Assembly: GCF_051954455.1 (NCBI RefSeq)
Contig: NZ_JBQCHS010000006.1
Coordinates: 62,001 to 126,000, forward strand
DNA from: Pseudolysinimonas sp051954455
GTDB taxonomy: Bacteria > Actinomycetota > Actinomycetes > Actinomycetales > Microbacteriaceae
Reading direction: 5' to 3'
DNA: 64,000 nucleotides
The notes beneath the pieces are model-generated. The model was not told where the DNA came from. It was given only the letters and a program-made list of their open reading frames with translations, and ran no database searches. The position numbers and the translations under genes are program-made. This document shows, one piece after another, positions 33,871 to 42,611 of the stretch. Each line of letters begins with the position of its first letter. The stretch's first letter is position 1.

Positions 33871-34523
33871 TGGCCGAGCGCTCCGACGGTCTGGCACCGG
33901 TCACCTACCTGCCCGGCGTGCAGCCGCCGTCGGAGCGCCCGACCCTGTCGAGCGGGGCGTCGAGCCAGGACCGCGCGGCCGCGGTCCCGGCCCGACTCGC
34001 CCTCGGCGACGAGCCGGATGCGGAGATCGCGGCGACGGTCGATACGACCCGGGCCCACAACGTCTCGCTGCACGCGCTGACCCGCCGCGGGATGTCACGG
34101 CGCGAGATCGAGCGGACGCTGCGGTCGCGCGATCTCGACGAGGAGACGATCACGGCCGAGGTCGAGCGGCTCGAGGCGTCGGGCCTCATCGACGACATGG
34201 CGCTCGCGCAGAACCTCGTCGGCGTGCTGCAGGAGCGCAAGGGCTACGGCCGGCAGGCCGTCGCGGCCGAGTTGACCCGACGTCTGCTCTCCCCGGCCGC
34301 CATCGAATACGCGCTCGAGCTCATCGACACGAGCGACGAGCTCGCCCGCGCCCGCGAGATCGCGATCAAGCGGGCCGGCCAGCTGAGCTCCTACGACCAC
34401 GCCACCGCGGTCCGACGCCTCAGCGGCTTCCTCATGCGACGCGGCTACAGCGGCAGCACGCTGCGCGCCGCCGTGGAGGCCGCGTTACCGTCGGGAGCGG
34501 CGTCGCGCGTCACCTTCCGCTGA
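33870..34523 (+). CDS. recX: regulatory protein RecX
   Basis: RecX binds RecA filaments and limits recombinase activity. The 217-residue protein has a poorly conserved N-terminal extension (about 1-60), then three-helix RecX repeats: HNVSLHALTRRGMSRREIER, LEASGLIDDMALAQNLVGVL and KGYGRQAVAAELTRRLLSPA. A further repeat lies at the C-terminus (DHATAVRRLSGFLMRRGYSG). The ATG overlaps the recA stop by 1 nt, coupling inhibitor to recombinase synthesis. Confidence 0.93.
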   Translation: MAERSDGLAPVTYLPGVQPPSERPTLSSGASSQDRAAAVPARLALGDEPDAEIAATVDTTRAHNVSLHALTRRGMSRREIERTLRSRDLDEETITAEVERLEASGLIDDMALAQNLVGVLQERKGYGRQAVAAELTRRLLSPAAIEYALELIDTSDELARAREIAIKRAGQLSSYDHATAVRRLSGFLMRRGYSGSTLRAAVEAALPSGAASRVTFR

Positions 34524-34546
34524 GATCTCGTGCCGCCGCACGAACG

Positions 34547-34552
34547 TAGACT
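34547..34552 (+). promoter_or_regulatory. -10 hexamer TAGACT before miaB
   Basis: It ends 9 nt before the miaB ATG, so at most a very short leader is made. miaB can be transcribed separately from recA-recX. Confidence 0.5.
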
Positions 34553-34561
34553 TTCGGCACC

Positions 34562-36070
34562 ATGACCGACGTCACCGCACGCCCGCGCACCTACGAGGTG
34601 CGCACCTTCGGCTGTCAGATGAACGTGCACGACTCGGAGCGGCTCTCGGGTTCGCTCGAGGCGGCGGGCTACGTGCGGGCGGACGCGGGATCCGACGCCG
34701 ACATCGTCGTCATCAACACCTGCGCCGTGCGCGAGAACGCCGACAACAAGCTCTACGGCACCCTCGGCCACCTCGCGGCGTCCAAGCGCCTCAACGCCGA
34801 CATGCAGATCGCGGTCGGCGGCTGCCTCGCTCAGAAGGACAAGGGCGTCATCGTCCAGAAGGCGCCGTGGGTCGACGTCGTCTTCGGAACCCACAACATG
34901 GGATCCCTGCCCACGCTCCTCGAGCGGGCTCGCCATAATGAGGAGGCGCAGGTCGAGATCCTCGAGGCGCTCGAGGTGTTCCCGTCGACCCTCCCCACCC
35001 GGCGGGAGTCGGCCGCGAGCGGCTGGGTGTCGATCTCCGTCGGGTGCAACAACACCTGCACCTTCTGCATCGTCCCGTCACTGCGCGGCAAGGAGCGCGA
35101 CCGCCGCCCGGGCGACATCCTCAGCGAGATCCGGATGCTCGTCGACGATGGCGCCATCGAGGTCACGCTGCTCGGGCAGAACGTGAACTCGTACGGCGTC
35201 GAGTTCGGCGACCGGCTGGCGTTCGGCAAGCTGCTGCGGGCGACGGGCGAGATCGAGGGGCTGGAGCGCGTGCGCTTCACCAGCCCGCACCCGGCGGCGT
35301 TCACCGACGACGTCGTCGACGCGATGGCCGAGACCCCGAACGTCATGCCGCAGCTCCACATGCCGCTGCAGTCCGGCTCCGACCGCATCCTCAAGGCCAT
35401 GCGCCGCTCGTACCGATCCGAGCGCTTCCTCGGCATCCTCGACCGGGTCCGTGATCGGATCCCGCACGCCGCGATCTCGACCGACATCATCGTCGGCTTC
35501 CCCGGCGAGACGGAGGAGGACTTCGCCGAGACCCTGCGGGTCGTCGAGCAGGCGCGCTTCGCCTCCGCCTTCACCTTCCAGTACTCGATCCGTCCGGGCA
35601 CCCCGGCGGCCACCATGGACGCGCAGGTGCCCAAGGAGGTCGTGCAGGAGCGCTACGACCGGCTCATCGAGCTGCAGGAGCGGATCTCCGGCGAGGAGTC
35701 GCAGAAGCTCGTCGGCACGTCGATCGAGGTGCTCGTCGCGCCCGGCGAGGGGCGGCGCGACAGCGAGACCGCCCGCATCTCCGGGCGTGCGGAGGACAAC
35801 CGTCTCGTCCACGTCGACCTCCCGGCCGGGGCCGAGGCACCGCGTCCCGGCGACGTCGTGAGCGCCGTCGTGACGCGGGCGACTCCGCACTTCCTCATCG
35901 CCGGACCGGCCGGCGCGATCCTGCCGGTGCGGCGCACCCGTGCGGGCGACGCGTGGGACCGCGCGCAGGCGATGGCGCTCGATCCGCACGCCGACTCCGA
36001 CCACGGCCACGGCGGCGCCGCCGGCGGCCCCGTCTCCATCGGGCTGCCGACCCTGCGGGTCGGCGCCTAG
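34562..36070 (+). CDS. miaB: tRNA-2-methylthio-N6-dimethylallyladenosine synthase
   Basis: This radical-SAM methylthiotransferase acts on i6A37 of tRNA. The N-terminal UPF0004 cluster ligands are C18, C54 and C88. The radical-SAM motif CNNTCTFC is at about 162-169, followed by a C-terminal TRAM domain. At 502 residues it is long by a His/Gly-rich tail (HADSDHGHGGAAGG) that is dispensable in the family. miaA, which makes its substrate, starts 4 nt downstream. Confidence 0.96.
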   Translation: MTDVTARPRTYEVRTFGCQMNVHDSERLSGSLEAAGYVRADAGSDADIVVINTCAVRENADNKLYGTLGHLAASKRLNADMQIAVGGCLAQKDKGVIVQKAPWVDVVFGTHNMGSLPTLLERARHNEEAQVEILEALEVFPSTLPTRRESAASGWVSISVGCNNTCTFCIVPSLRGKERDRRPGDILSEIRMLVDDGAIEVTLLGQNVNSYGVEFGDRLAFGKLLRATGEIEGLERVRFTSPHPAAFTDDVVDAMAETPNVMPQLHMPLQSGSDRILKAMRRSYRSERFLGILDRVRDRIPHAAISTDIIVGFPGETEEDFAETLRVVEQARFASAFTFQYSIRPGTPAATMDAQVPKEVVQERYDRLIELQERISGEESQKLVGTSIEVLVAPGEGRRDSETARISGRAEDNRLVHVDLPAGAEAPRPGDVVSAVVTRATPHFLIAGPAGAILPVRRTRAGDAWDRAQAMALDPHADSDHGHGGAAGGPVSIGLPTLRVGA

Positions 36071-36074
36071 CCGC

Positions 36075-37010
36075 GTGGCGACCGCCGCGCCGATGATCGC
36101 CGTCGTCGGTGCTACCGGCACCGGCAAGTCGGCGCTCTCGCTGGACCTCGCGGAGCGCCTGGCCGCCGAGGGGACCCCGGCGGAGATCGTCAACGCCGAT
36201 GCGATGCAGCTCTACCGCGGCATGGACATCGGCACCGCGAAGCTGCGCCCTGAGGAGCGCCGCGGCATCCCGCACCACCTGCTCGACGTGCTCGCCCCGA
36301 GCGAGGAGGCGAGTGTCGCCGCGTACCAGACGGCCGCCCGCGACACCATCGACGCCATCGCGGGCCGGGGCGCGATCCCGATCCTCGTCGGCGGCAGCGG
36401 GCTCTACGTGTCGAGCGTCGTCTACGACTTCCGGTTCCCGGGCACCGATGCCGGGATCCGGGCCCGCCTGGAGGCGGAGCTAGCGGAGCGTGGTCCCGGC
36501 GCCCTGCACGCCCGACTCTCGGGGCTCGACCCGGCCGCGGCGAGCGGGATCGGCCCGCACAACGGTCGCCGGCTCGTCCGCGCCCTCGAGGTCATCGAGA
36601 TCACGGGGGAGCCGTTCGGCGCCGGGCTGCCGGAGGAGGGTGCGACGTGGCGCCCGACCGTCACGATCGGGCTGCGCAGCGAGAGGTCGGTGCTGGTCGA
36701 GCGGCTCGAGCGGCGCGCCGCCGGCATGTGGCGCGACGGCCTCCTGGACGAGGTCGCCGCGCTCCGCCCGGCGGGACTCGGCGTCACCGCCTCGCGCGCC
36801 ATGGGGTACGCCCTGGCGCTCGCCCAGCTCGACGGTCTGCTCGACGTGGCGGCCGCGATCGAGCAGACCGCCGCCCTCACGCGGCGGTACGCCCGCCGCC
36901 AGGTCGGGTGGTTCCGCCGGTACGCCGGCACCGCCTGGATCGACGCGGACGACGCCCACCGCGTCGACCGCGCCCTCGCGGCGATGCACGGCCGCGCCCC
37001 GATAGCCTGA
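36075..37010 (+). CDS. miaA: tRNA dimethylallyltransferase
   Basis: It adds the dimethylallyl group to A37 of tRNAs, the step before MiaB. The P-loop is GATGTGKSA (12-20), followed by NADAMQLYRGMDIGTAKL with the catalytic region, HHLLDV and ILVGGSGLYV. It has 311 residues from the GTG at 36075; an ATG at 36093 is a shorter option that keeps the P-loop. It is cotranscribed with miaB. Confidence 0.96.
   Translation: MATAAPMIAVVGATGTGKSALSLDLAERLAAEGTPAEIVNADAMQLYRGMDIGTAKLRPEERRGIPHHLLDVLAPSEEASVAAYQTAARDTIDAIAGRGAIPILVGGSGLYVSSVVYDFRFPGTDAGIRARLEAELAERGPGALHARLSGLDPAAASGIGPHNGRRLVRALEVIEITGEPFGAGLPEEGATWRPTVTIGLRSERSVLVERLERRAAGMWRDGLLDEVAALRPAGLGVTASRAMGYALALAQLDGLLDVAAAIEQTAALTRRYARRQVGWFRRYAGTAWIDADDAHRVDRALAAMHGRAPIA
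37003..37008 (+). promoter_or_regulatory. -10 hexamer TAGCCT, leaderless start for dapF
   Basis: It overlaps the end of miaA (ATAGCCTGA contains the miaA stop) and ends 7 nt before the dapF ATG. Confidence 0.55.
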
Positions 37011-37015
37011 GGCGC

Positions 37016-37882
37016 ATGACCTCGCTGCCGTTCACGAAGGGCCACGGGACGGGCAACGACTTCGTCCTCTTCGCGGATCCCGAGGGGCGGATCGAGCTCG
37101 GCGAGGAGCGCATCGCCGCGATCGCCGACCGGCATTTCGGCGTCGGCGGCGACGGCGTGATCCGCGCCGTCCGTTCCGCGAATCTGCCGGAGGGCGACGA
37201 CGCCCTCGCGGACGACCCTGCGGCCGAGTGGTTCATGGACTACCGCAACGCCGACGGCAGCGCCGCCGAGATGTGCGGCAACGGCATCCGCGTCTACGTC
37301 CGGTACCTCCTCGACCAGGGCCTCCTCCGACTCGAGGTCGGCGAGACCGTGAAGATCGGCACCCGCGGCGGTGTGCACCCGGTCACCCGGCACGCCGGCG
37401 GCTTCACGGTGGACCTCGGACCGTTCGTCGTCCTCGACGACGCCGAGGTCACCGTCTCGGCTCGCGACCTCGCGGTGGCGCGGCCCGGGCTCCCGGTCGG
37501 CGTCGGCAACCCGCACGTCGTCGTGGTGCTCGACGACGCCGCCGAGCTGGACGAGCTCGACCTCAACGAGGCTCCCGTCGTGCACCCGAGGCCGCCGGAC
37601 GGCGCCAACGTCGAGTTCGTGGTGCCCGGCGACCCGCTCATCGAGAACGGCGTGGGCCGCATCCGGATGCGGGTGCACGAGCGCGGGGTCGGCGAGACGC
37701 TCTCCTGCGGCACCGGCGTGGCGGCGTCGGCGATCGCGTTCCATCACTACGCGGGCGACCAGGCGCCGGACCGCTGGACCGTCGAGGTCCCGGGCGGCGA
37801 GCTCGAGGTGCTCATCGAGGACGGCCGGGTGTTGCTGACCGGGCCCGCCGAGCTCGTCTTCGACGGCGATTACGAGCTCTAG
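37016..37882 (+). CDS. dapF: diaminopimelate epimerase
   Basis: It interconverts LL- and meso-diaminopimelate for peptidoglycan and lysine. The two catalytic cysteines are C87 in EMCGNGIR and the one in ETLSCGTGVAASA (about 231). FTKGHGTGNDFVLF is the N-terminal family signature. The 288-residue length is normal. Its stop overlaps the stop of the convergent phosphotransferase gene by 4 nt. Confidence 0.96.
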   Translation: MTSLPFTKGHGTGNDFVLFADPEGRIELGEERIAAIADRHFGVGGDGVIRAVRSANLPEGDDALADDPAAEWFMDYRNADGSAAEMCGNGIRVYVRYLLDQGLLRLEVGETVKIGTRGGVHPVTRHAGGFTVDLGPFVVLDDAEVTVSARDLAVARPGLPVGVGNPHVVVVLDDAAELDELDLNEAPVVHPRPPDGANVEFVVPGDPLIENGVGRIRMRVHERGVGETLSCGTGVAASAIAFHHYAGDQAPDRWTVEVPGGELEVLIEDGRVLLTGPAELVFDGDYEL

Positions 37883-38796
37883 AGGCCGCGCACCAGCCCC
37901 CGGACGAACAGATCGTCCTGGAGCCGCCCCAGGACGCGCCGACCGAGCACGCTCATGCCGGGGTTGGTCTCCGCGTAGTACCAGACCAGCCCCATCGCCT
38001 GCTGGAACGCCCACGCGGCGCCGCGCGCCCACTCCAGGTCGTCGGCTCCCACGGCGGCCCGGAACCGCTCGCGCGCGGGTTCCTCGAAGAGCGTCCACGG
38101 CACGATGAGGTCGAGCGCCGGGTCCGCCGGACCGTAGCCGCCCCCGTCGAGGACGCCCGCGAGCCGTCCCTGGTCGTCGAGCAGCAGGTTGCCGGGATGC
38201 AGGTCGCCGTGCGTCATGACGTCCGGCCCGCGACGCGGGAGTGCGCGCAGGGCCGCCCACAGTCGGCGGAGCCGGGGCGCGTCGAGCAGGTCCTCGCTCT
38301 CGGCGAAGCAGGTCGCGATCCAGTCGTCGTGGTCCGTCAGCACCCCGCCGCGCCCCGATCCCGCGAAGACGCGGCCGTCGGCGGGAGCCCGCCGGAGTTC
38401 GACGACCAGCATCGCCAGATCGTCGGCCAGTTCCGTCGATCCGGCGGATCCGTCCGGGGTCGCCACGGTGCCCGGCAGCCAGGTCTGCACCGACCAGGGG
38501 AGCGGGTAGCCGGCACCGGGTGCACCGACCGCCACCGGCCGGGGCGCCGGGAACGGTGACACGGCGGCAAAGGCCTCGAGCGCCCGCGCCTCCGCGCGCA
38601 GGTGCTCCGCGACGTCGGCGACCGCGTCCGCGCGCAACGGGAGCCGCGCCGTGAGGTCGTCGCCGATGCGGAAGATCGCGTTGACGGTCGCCGTGCCCGC
38701 GACGCGACGCACCGGCAGATCCGCCCACGCGGGGAACTGCGTGGCGACCAGTCGCCGCACCAGCTCGACGTCGACCGCGAGCTCGTGCTCGTGCAT
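37879..38796 (-). CDS. aminoglycoside phosphotransferase-family (APH) kinase
   Basis: The 305-residue APH-fold protein has the catalytic loop HGDLHPGN (H196, D198, N203) and the metal-binding Asp D217 in VLDGGGYGPADPALDL, where other members read DFG or DWG. FRIGDDLTARLPL corresponds to the ATP-binding strand. Such proteins phosphorylate small metabolites as often as antibiotics, so resistance should not be inferred. The ATG at 38796 is preceded by an in-frame GTG at 38799. Confidence 0.88.
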   Translation of the reverse strand: MHEHELAVDVELVRRLVATQFPAWADLPVRRVAGTATVNAIFRIGDDLTARLPLRADAVADVAEHLRAEARALEAFAAVSPFPAPRPVAVGAPGAGYPLPWSVQTWLPGTVATPDGSAGSTELADDLAMLVVELRRAPADGRVFAGSGRGGVLTDHDDWIATCFAESEDLLDAPRLRRLWAALRALPRRGPDVMTHGDLHPGNLLLDDQGRLAGVLDGGGYGPADPALDLIVPWTLFEEPARERFRAAVGADDLEWARGAAWAFQQAMGLVWYYAETNPGMSVLGRRVLGRLQDDLFVRGLVRGL

Positions 38797-38814
38797 CACG
38801 GGCGCGCCGACCGC

Positions 38815-39462
38815 TCAGCCGGCGACGACGTCGATCGCCTCGGTGGAGCCGCTCCGCCGACGGCAGCGAAGCACGCGGTAGCCCTTGCTCGTCGCGGCGC
38901 GGAGGAACGCGAAGTCGGACGGGAACTCGGCCTGCAGCCAGCGGTGGAGGGAGTCCGAGCCGAGGTTCCGCTGGACGACGAGCCAACCGTCGGTGCCCGG
39001 CTCGAGACGCGGCAGCCAGTGCTGCAGCATCGCGTGCAGTTCGTTCTTGCCGACGCGGATCGGGGGGTTCGACCAGATGGTCATGAACCGGACGCGGTCG
39101 GGAACATCCTGCGGCAGCACGGCGTTGACGTTGGTGAGTCCGAGGGCCGCGGCGTTGCGGCGCACGAGATCGAGGGCGCGCTCGTTGACGTCGACCGCCC
39201 ACACCTGCGCGTGCGGCGACTCGAGGGCGAGGCTGAGGGAGACGGGGCCCCATCCGCAGCCGAGGTCGAGCAGGTCGCCCCCGGGCGGCGGGGCGGGCAC
39301 GTGAGAGAGCAGCACCTGGGTGCCGACATCGACCCGGTCCGGGCTGAACACGCCGTTGCCGGTGGTGACCTCGACGTCCCGCCCGGCGAGCCGGACGGCG
39401 ATCTGGCGGTATCCCGGATCACCCCCCGGCGCGGAAGTGAAGTAATGCTCCGCGGGGGCCAT
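38815..39462 (-). CDS. RsmC-like class I SAM methyltransferase
   Basis: The 215-residue protein has SAM motif I DLLDLGCGWGP (residues 64-73) and the N6/N2-methyltransferase motif SNPPIR (N132-P-P), as in the RsmC/RlmG small domain that methylates guanine N2 in rRNA. It starts EHYFTSAPGGDPGYRQIAVR near the N-terminus, a pattern common in actinobacterial members. It lies 18 nt upstream of the APH gene on the same strand. The exact rRNA target is not determinable. Confidence 0.9.
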   Translation of the reverse strand: MAPAEHYFTSAPGGDPGYRQIAVRLAGRDVEVTTGNGVFSPDRVDVGTQVLLSHVPAPPPGGDLLDLGCGWGPVSLSLALESPHAQVWAVDVNERALDLVRRNAAALGLTNVNAVLPQDVPDRVRFMTIWSNPPIRVGKNELHAMLQHWLPRLEPGTDGWLVVQRNLGSDSLHRWLQAEFPSDFAFLRAATSKGYRVLRCRRRSGSTEAIDVVAG

Positions 39463-39469
39463 GCCACCG

Positions 39470-39475
39470 AACCTA
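39470..39475 (-). promoter_or_regulatory. -10 hexamer TAGGTT, leaderless start for the methyltransferase
   Basis: On the minus strand it ends 7 nt before the ATG at 39462. The divergent hflX hexamer starts 10 bp away at 39485. Confidence 0.55.
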
Positions 39476-39484
39476 TCGAGAAAC

Positions 39485-39490
39485 TAGGCT
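39485..39490 (+). promoter_or_regulatory. -10 hexamer TAGGCT before hflX
   Basis: It ends 10 nt before the hflX ATG, giving a leader of only a few nucleotides. Confidence 0.5.
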
Positions 39491-39500
39491 GAACGACCAT

Positions 39501-40991
39501 ATGACCGATGACGACCGCATCCTCGACCGCGTGCTCGCGACCGACGGGACCCGTGCCGCCGTGCGCCGTTTCGACGGTCGCGCCGCGGCGCTGCAGGACG
39601 ACGACCTCGCCGGGCTGACACCCGACACCGACGGCGAGCAGTTCGATCGCGAGGAGCGGGCGGCCCTCCGTCGCGTCGCCGGGCTCAGCACCGAGCTCGA
39701 GGACGTCACCGAGGTCGAGTACCGCCAGCTGCGTCTCGAGAACGTCGTGCTGATCGGCGTCTACTCGGGCGGCTCCCTGGAGGAGGCGGAGAACTCCCTG
39801 CGGGAGCTGGCCGCGCTCGCCGAGACCGCGGGCGCCGTCGTGCTCGACGGGCTGCTGCAGAGGCGGCCGCACCCCGATCCGTCGACCTACCTCGGTCGCG
39901 GCAAGGTCGAGGAGCTCGCGGGCATCGTCGCCGCGCTCGGCGCCGACACCGTCGTCGCCGACACCGAGCTCGCGCCGAGCCAGCGCCGCGCCCTCGAGGA
40001 CGCGGTCAAGGTCAAGGTCATCGACCGCACGGCCGTGATCCTCGACATCTTCAGCCAGCACGCGAAGAGCCGCGAGGGCAAGGCGCAGGTCGAGCTCGCG
40101 CAGCTCGAGTACCTGCTGCCGCGTCTGCGCGGCTGGGGCGAGTCGATGTCGCGCCAGGCGGGCGGTCAGGCGGCGGGCGGCCAGGGCATGGGATCGCGTG
40201 GCCCGGGTGAGACGAAGATCGAGCTCGACCGGCGTCGCATCCACTCCCGGATGGCGAAGCTGCGCCGGCAGATCAAGGGCTTCGCGCCCGCCCGCGAGGC
40301 GAAGCGCGCCAATCGCGACCGGTACGAGGTGCCGGCCGTGGCGATCGCCGGATACACCAACGCCGGCAAGTCGAGCCTGCTGAACCGGCTGACCCGGGCG
40401 GGTGTCCTCGTCGAGAACGCTCTGTTCGCGACGCTGGACCCGACCGTGCGCCGGGCACGCACACCGGATGGCCGCGAGTTCACGATCGCGGACACGGTGG
40501 GCTTCGTCCGCAACCTCCCGCACCAGCTGGTGGAGGCGTTCCGCTCGACCCTCGAGGAGGTGGCCGAGGCCGACGTCGTCCTGCACGTCGTCGACGGCGC
40601 GCACCCCGACCCCGCGGCGCAGCTCGCGACGGTGCGCGACGTCATCGGCGAGGTGGGCGCACGCGACCTGCCCGAGATCGTGGTCTTCAACAAGGCCGAC
40701 CTGATCGACCCCGACACCCGGATCGTGCTCCGCGGCCTCGAGCCGGAGGCGCTCTTCGTGAGCGCGCGCACCGGCGAGGGCATCGAGGAGCTCACCCGCC
40801 GGATGGCCGACCTGCTCCCGCAGCCGGACGTCGCGCTCGATGTCGTCGTCCCGTACGACCGCGGCGATCTGGTCGCCCTCGCGCACCGCACCACGCGGGT
40901 GCTCGAGACGGGCTACGACGAGGGCGGGACGCGGCTGCACCTCCTCGCCACGCGACGCGCGGCGGACGAGCTTCTGCACGCCCTCCGCTGA
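39501..40991 (+). CDS. hflX: ribosome-rescue GTPase HflX
   Basis: This GTPase splits stalled or heat-damaged ribosomes. The N-terminal HflX domain ends in a Gly-rich hinge (SRQAGGQAAGGQGMGSRGPG) and GETKIELDRR. The G domain has G1 GYTNAGKSS (about 284-292), G3 DTVG and G4 NKAD. The 496-residue length includes the usual extra N-terminal actinobacterial segment (about 1-70). It is divergent from the methyltransferase and converges with the flavin reductase. Confidence 0.96.
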   Translation: MTDDDRILDRVLATDGTRAAVRRFDGRAAALQDDDLAGLTPDTDGEQFDREERAALRRVAGLSTELEDVTEVEYRQLRLENVVLIGVYSGGSLEEAENSLRELAALAETAGAVVLDGLLQRRPHPDPSTYLGRGKVEELAGIVAALGADTVVADTELAPSQRRALEDAVKVKVIDRTAVILDIFSQHAKSREGKAQVELAQLEYLLPRLRGWGESMSRQAGGQAAGGQGMGSRGPGETKIELDRRRIHSRMAKLRRQIKGFAPAREAKRANRDRYEVPAVAIAGYTNAGKSSLLNRLTRAGVLVENALFATLDPTVRRARTPDGREFTIADTVGFVRNLPHQLVEAFRSTLEEVAEADVVLHVVDGAHPDPAAQLATVRDVIGEVGARDLPEIVVFNKADLIDPDTRIVLRGLEPEALFVSARTGEGIEELTRRMADLLPQPDVALDVVVPYDRGDLVALAHRTTRVLETGYDEGGTRLHLLATRRAADELLHALR

Positions 40992-41001
40992 GCCGACGCG
41001 G

Positions 41002-41565
41002 TCAGGCCTGCAGGCGCGAGCCCGTCCCGAGGCCGTGCCAGGTTCGATCGTGATAGACGAGCGGCTCGGTCGACCCGCTGTCGGTGTACACCGCCTCGAG
41101 CGCATGCATCGCGATGACGGTCGACTCGCCCGCGGCCATCCGATTGACGACCCGGGCCCGGATCCACACCGGAACGCCCGGGAAGTGCGGCTCGCCGGTC
41201 GGCAGACGCCGCCAGATCGATGTGTCGGCGAACCGGTCGATCCCGCTCGTGGAGCACAGGCGGGCGATCTCCACTTGATCTCGCCCCAGCAGGTGCACGA
41301 CGAGGGTGTTGACCCGACGGATCGTCGGCGCGCTCGAGGAGCGATTCGAGATGGAGAACACCATGAGCGGGGGCTCAGCGCTCACCGAGAACAGGGATGA
41401 CGCGGTGATCCCCACGGGTCCGTCGCCTGCGTCGGCGGTCACCACGGCGACGCCGGCCGCGTGGTGGCGGAAGGCGCGCTTGAACTCGGTCGGGCTCAAT
41501 CCGGCATCCAGCTGTCGGTCGCGCTGCTCGTCCGCGACCTGCGCCACGGAGTGCGGCATGCTCAT
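41002..41565 (-). CDS. flavin reductase-like FMN-binding protein
   Basis: The 187-residue protein belongs to the flavin reductase-like domain family (PF01613): FKRAFRHHAAGVAVVTADAG, GITASSLFSVSAEPPLMVFS and GVPVWIRARVV are characteristic. GGGAG lies 5 nt before the ATG, which overlaps the mesD stop (ATGA). As the last gene of mesX-mesD-fre it could supply reduced flavin to MesX, a putative oxygenase. That role is inferred from the operon only. Confidence 0.9.
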   Translation of the reverse strand: MSMPHSVAQVADEQRDRQLDAGLSPTEFKRAFRHHAAGVAVVTADAGDGPVGITASSLFSVSAEPPLMVFSISNRSSSAPTIRRVNTLVVHLLGRDQVEIARLCSTSGIDRFADTSIWRRLPTGEPHFPGVPVWIRARVVNRMAAGESTVIAMHALEAVYTDSGSTEPLVYHDRTWHGLGTGSRLQA

Positions 41566-42611
41566 GCCAGCTCCCGGCGGACGAGCTCGGCGCCGGCGCT
41601 GAGCGCACCGAGCTTGCCGCGCGCCACCTCGCGGGTCAGCGGCGCCATGCCGCAGTTCGTGCTCGGGATGAGCTTGTCCGCGTCGACGAAGGCCAGAGCC
41701 TTCCGGAGGGTCTCGGCGACCTCGTCGGGAGACTCGATGGTCTCGCTCGCCACATCGATGGCGCCGAGCATGACCTTCTTGCCGCGGATGAGCTCGATGA
41801 GGTCCATGGGGACGTGCGAGTGCTGGCACTCCAGCGAGACGATGTCGATCGAGGACTGCTGGATCAGGGGGAAGATCGCCTCGTACTGCCGCCACTCCTG
41901 CCCGAGCGTCGCCTTCCAGTCGGTGTTGGCCTTGATCCCGTAGCCGTAGCAGACGTGCACGGCGGTCTCGATCTCCAGCCCCTCTGCGGCGCGCTCCAAC
42001 GCCGCCACGCCCCAGTCCTTCACCTCGCCGAAGAACACGTTGAACGAGGGCTCGTCGAACTGGACGATGTCGACCCCGGCGGCCTGGAGCTCCCGCGCCT
42101 CCTCGTTGAGGATCGCCGCGAACTCCCACGCCAGCTTCTCCCGGCTGCCGTAGTAGCGGTCGGAGAGCGTGTCGATCATCGTCATCGGTCCCGGGAGGGC
42201 CCACTTGAGGGGGCGGTCGGTCTGCGCGCGGAGGAAGGCGGCGTCCTCGACGAACACCGGCTTCTCGCGGCGGACCGGGCCGGTCACGGTGGGCACGCTG
42301 GCGTCGTACCGGTTGCGGATGCGGACCGTCTCGCGTGCGGCGAAATCGACCCCGCTGAGGTGCTCGATGAACGTCGTGACGAAGTGCTGGCGGGTCTGCT
42401 CCCCGTCGCTCACGATGTCGATGCCGGCGCGATCCTGTTCCTCGATGGTGATGCGCAGGGCGTCCTGCTTGCCCTCGCGCAGGGCGTCGCCCTCGAGCCG
42501 CCAGGCGGGCCACAGCGTCTCCGGCTCCGCGAGCCAGGACGGCTTCGGCAGGCTGCCGGCGGTCGACGTCGGCAGTAGTCCCGGCGCGGGGCGCGCTGCT
42601 CCGCCGGTCAT
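41562..42611 (-). CDS. mesD: MetE C-terminal-domain (core) methionine synthase, MesD-like
   Basis: The 349-residue protein corresponds to the catalytic half of cobalamin-independent methionine synthase without the folate-binding N-terminal half. Zinc ligands are visible: H219 and C221 (VHVCYGYG), E261 (SLECQHSH) and C320 (STNCGMAPLTRE). Pairing with a DUF1852 gene identifies the MesD group of folate-independent methionine synthases, which need MesX. It overlaps mesX upstream and the flavin reductase downstream by 4 nt each. The methyl donor is unknown from sequence. Confidence 0.9.
   Translation of the reverse strand: MTGGAARPAPGLLPTSTAGSLPKPSWLAEPETLWPAWRLEGDALREGKQDALRITIEEQDRAGIDIVSDGEQTRQHFVTTFIEHLSGVDFAARETVRIRNRYDASVPTVTGPVRREKPVFVEDAAFLRAQTDRPLKWALPGPMTMIDTLSDRYYGSREKLAWEFAAILNEEARELQAAGVDIVQFDEPSFNVFFGEVKDWGVAALERAAEGLEIETAVHVCYGYGIKANTDWKATLGQEWRQYEAIFPLIQQSSIDIVSLECQHSHVPMDLIELIRGKKVMLGAIDVASETIESPDEVAETLRKALAFVDADKLIPSTNCGMAPLTREVARGKLGALSAGAELVRRELA

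Noticed and set aside
37879..38796. Antibiotic resistance by the APH-family gene
   Set aside because: The APH fold is shared by many metabolic kinases and no mobile element or resistance neighbour is present.
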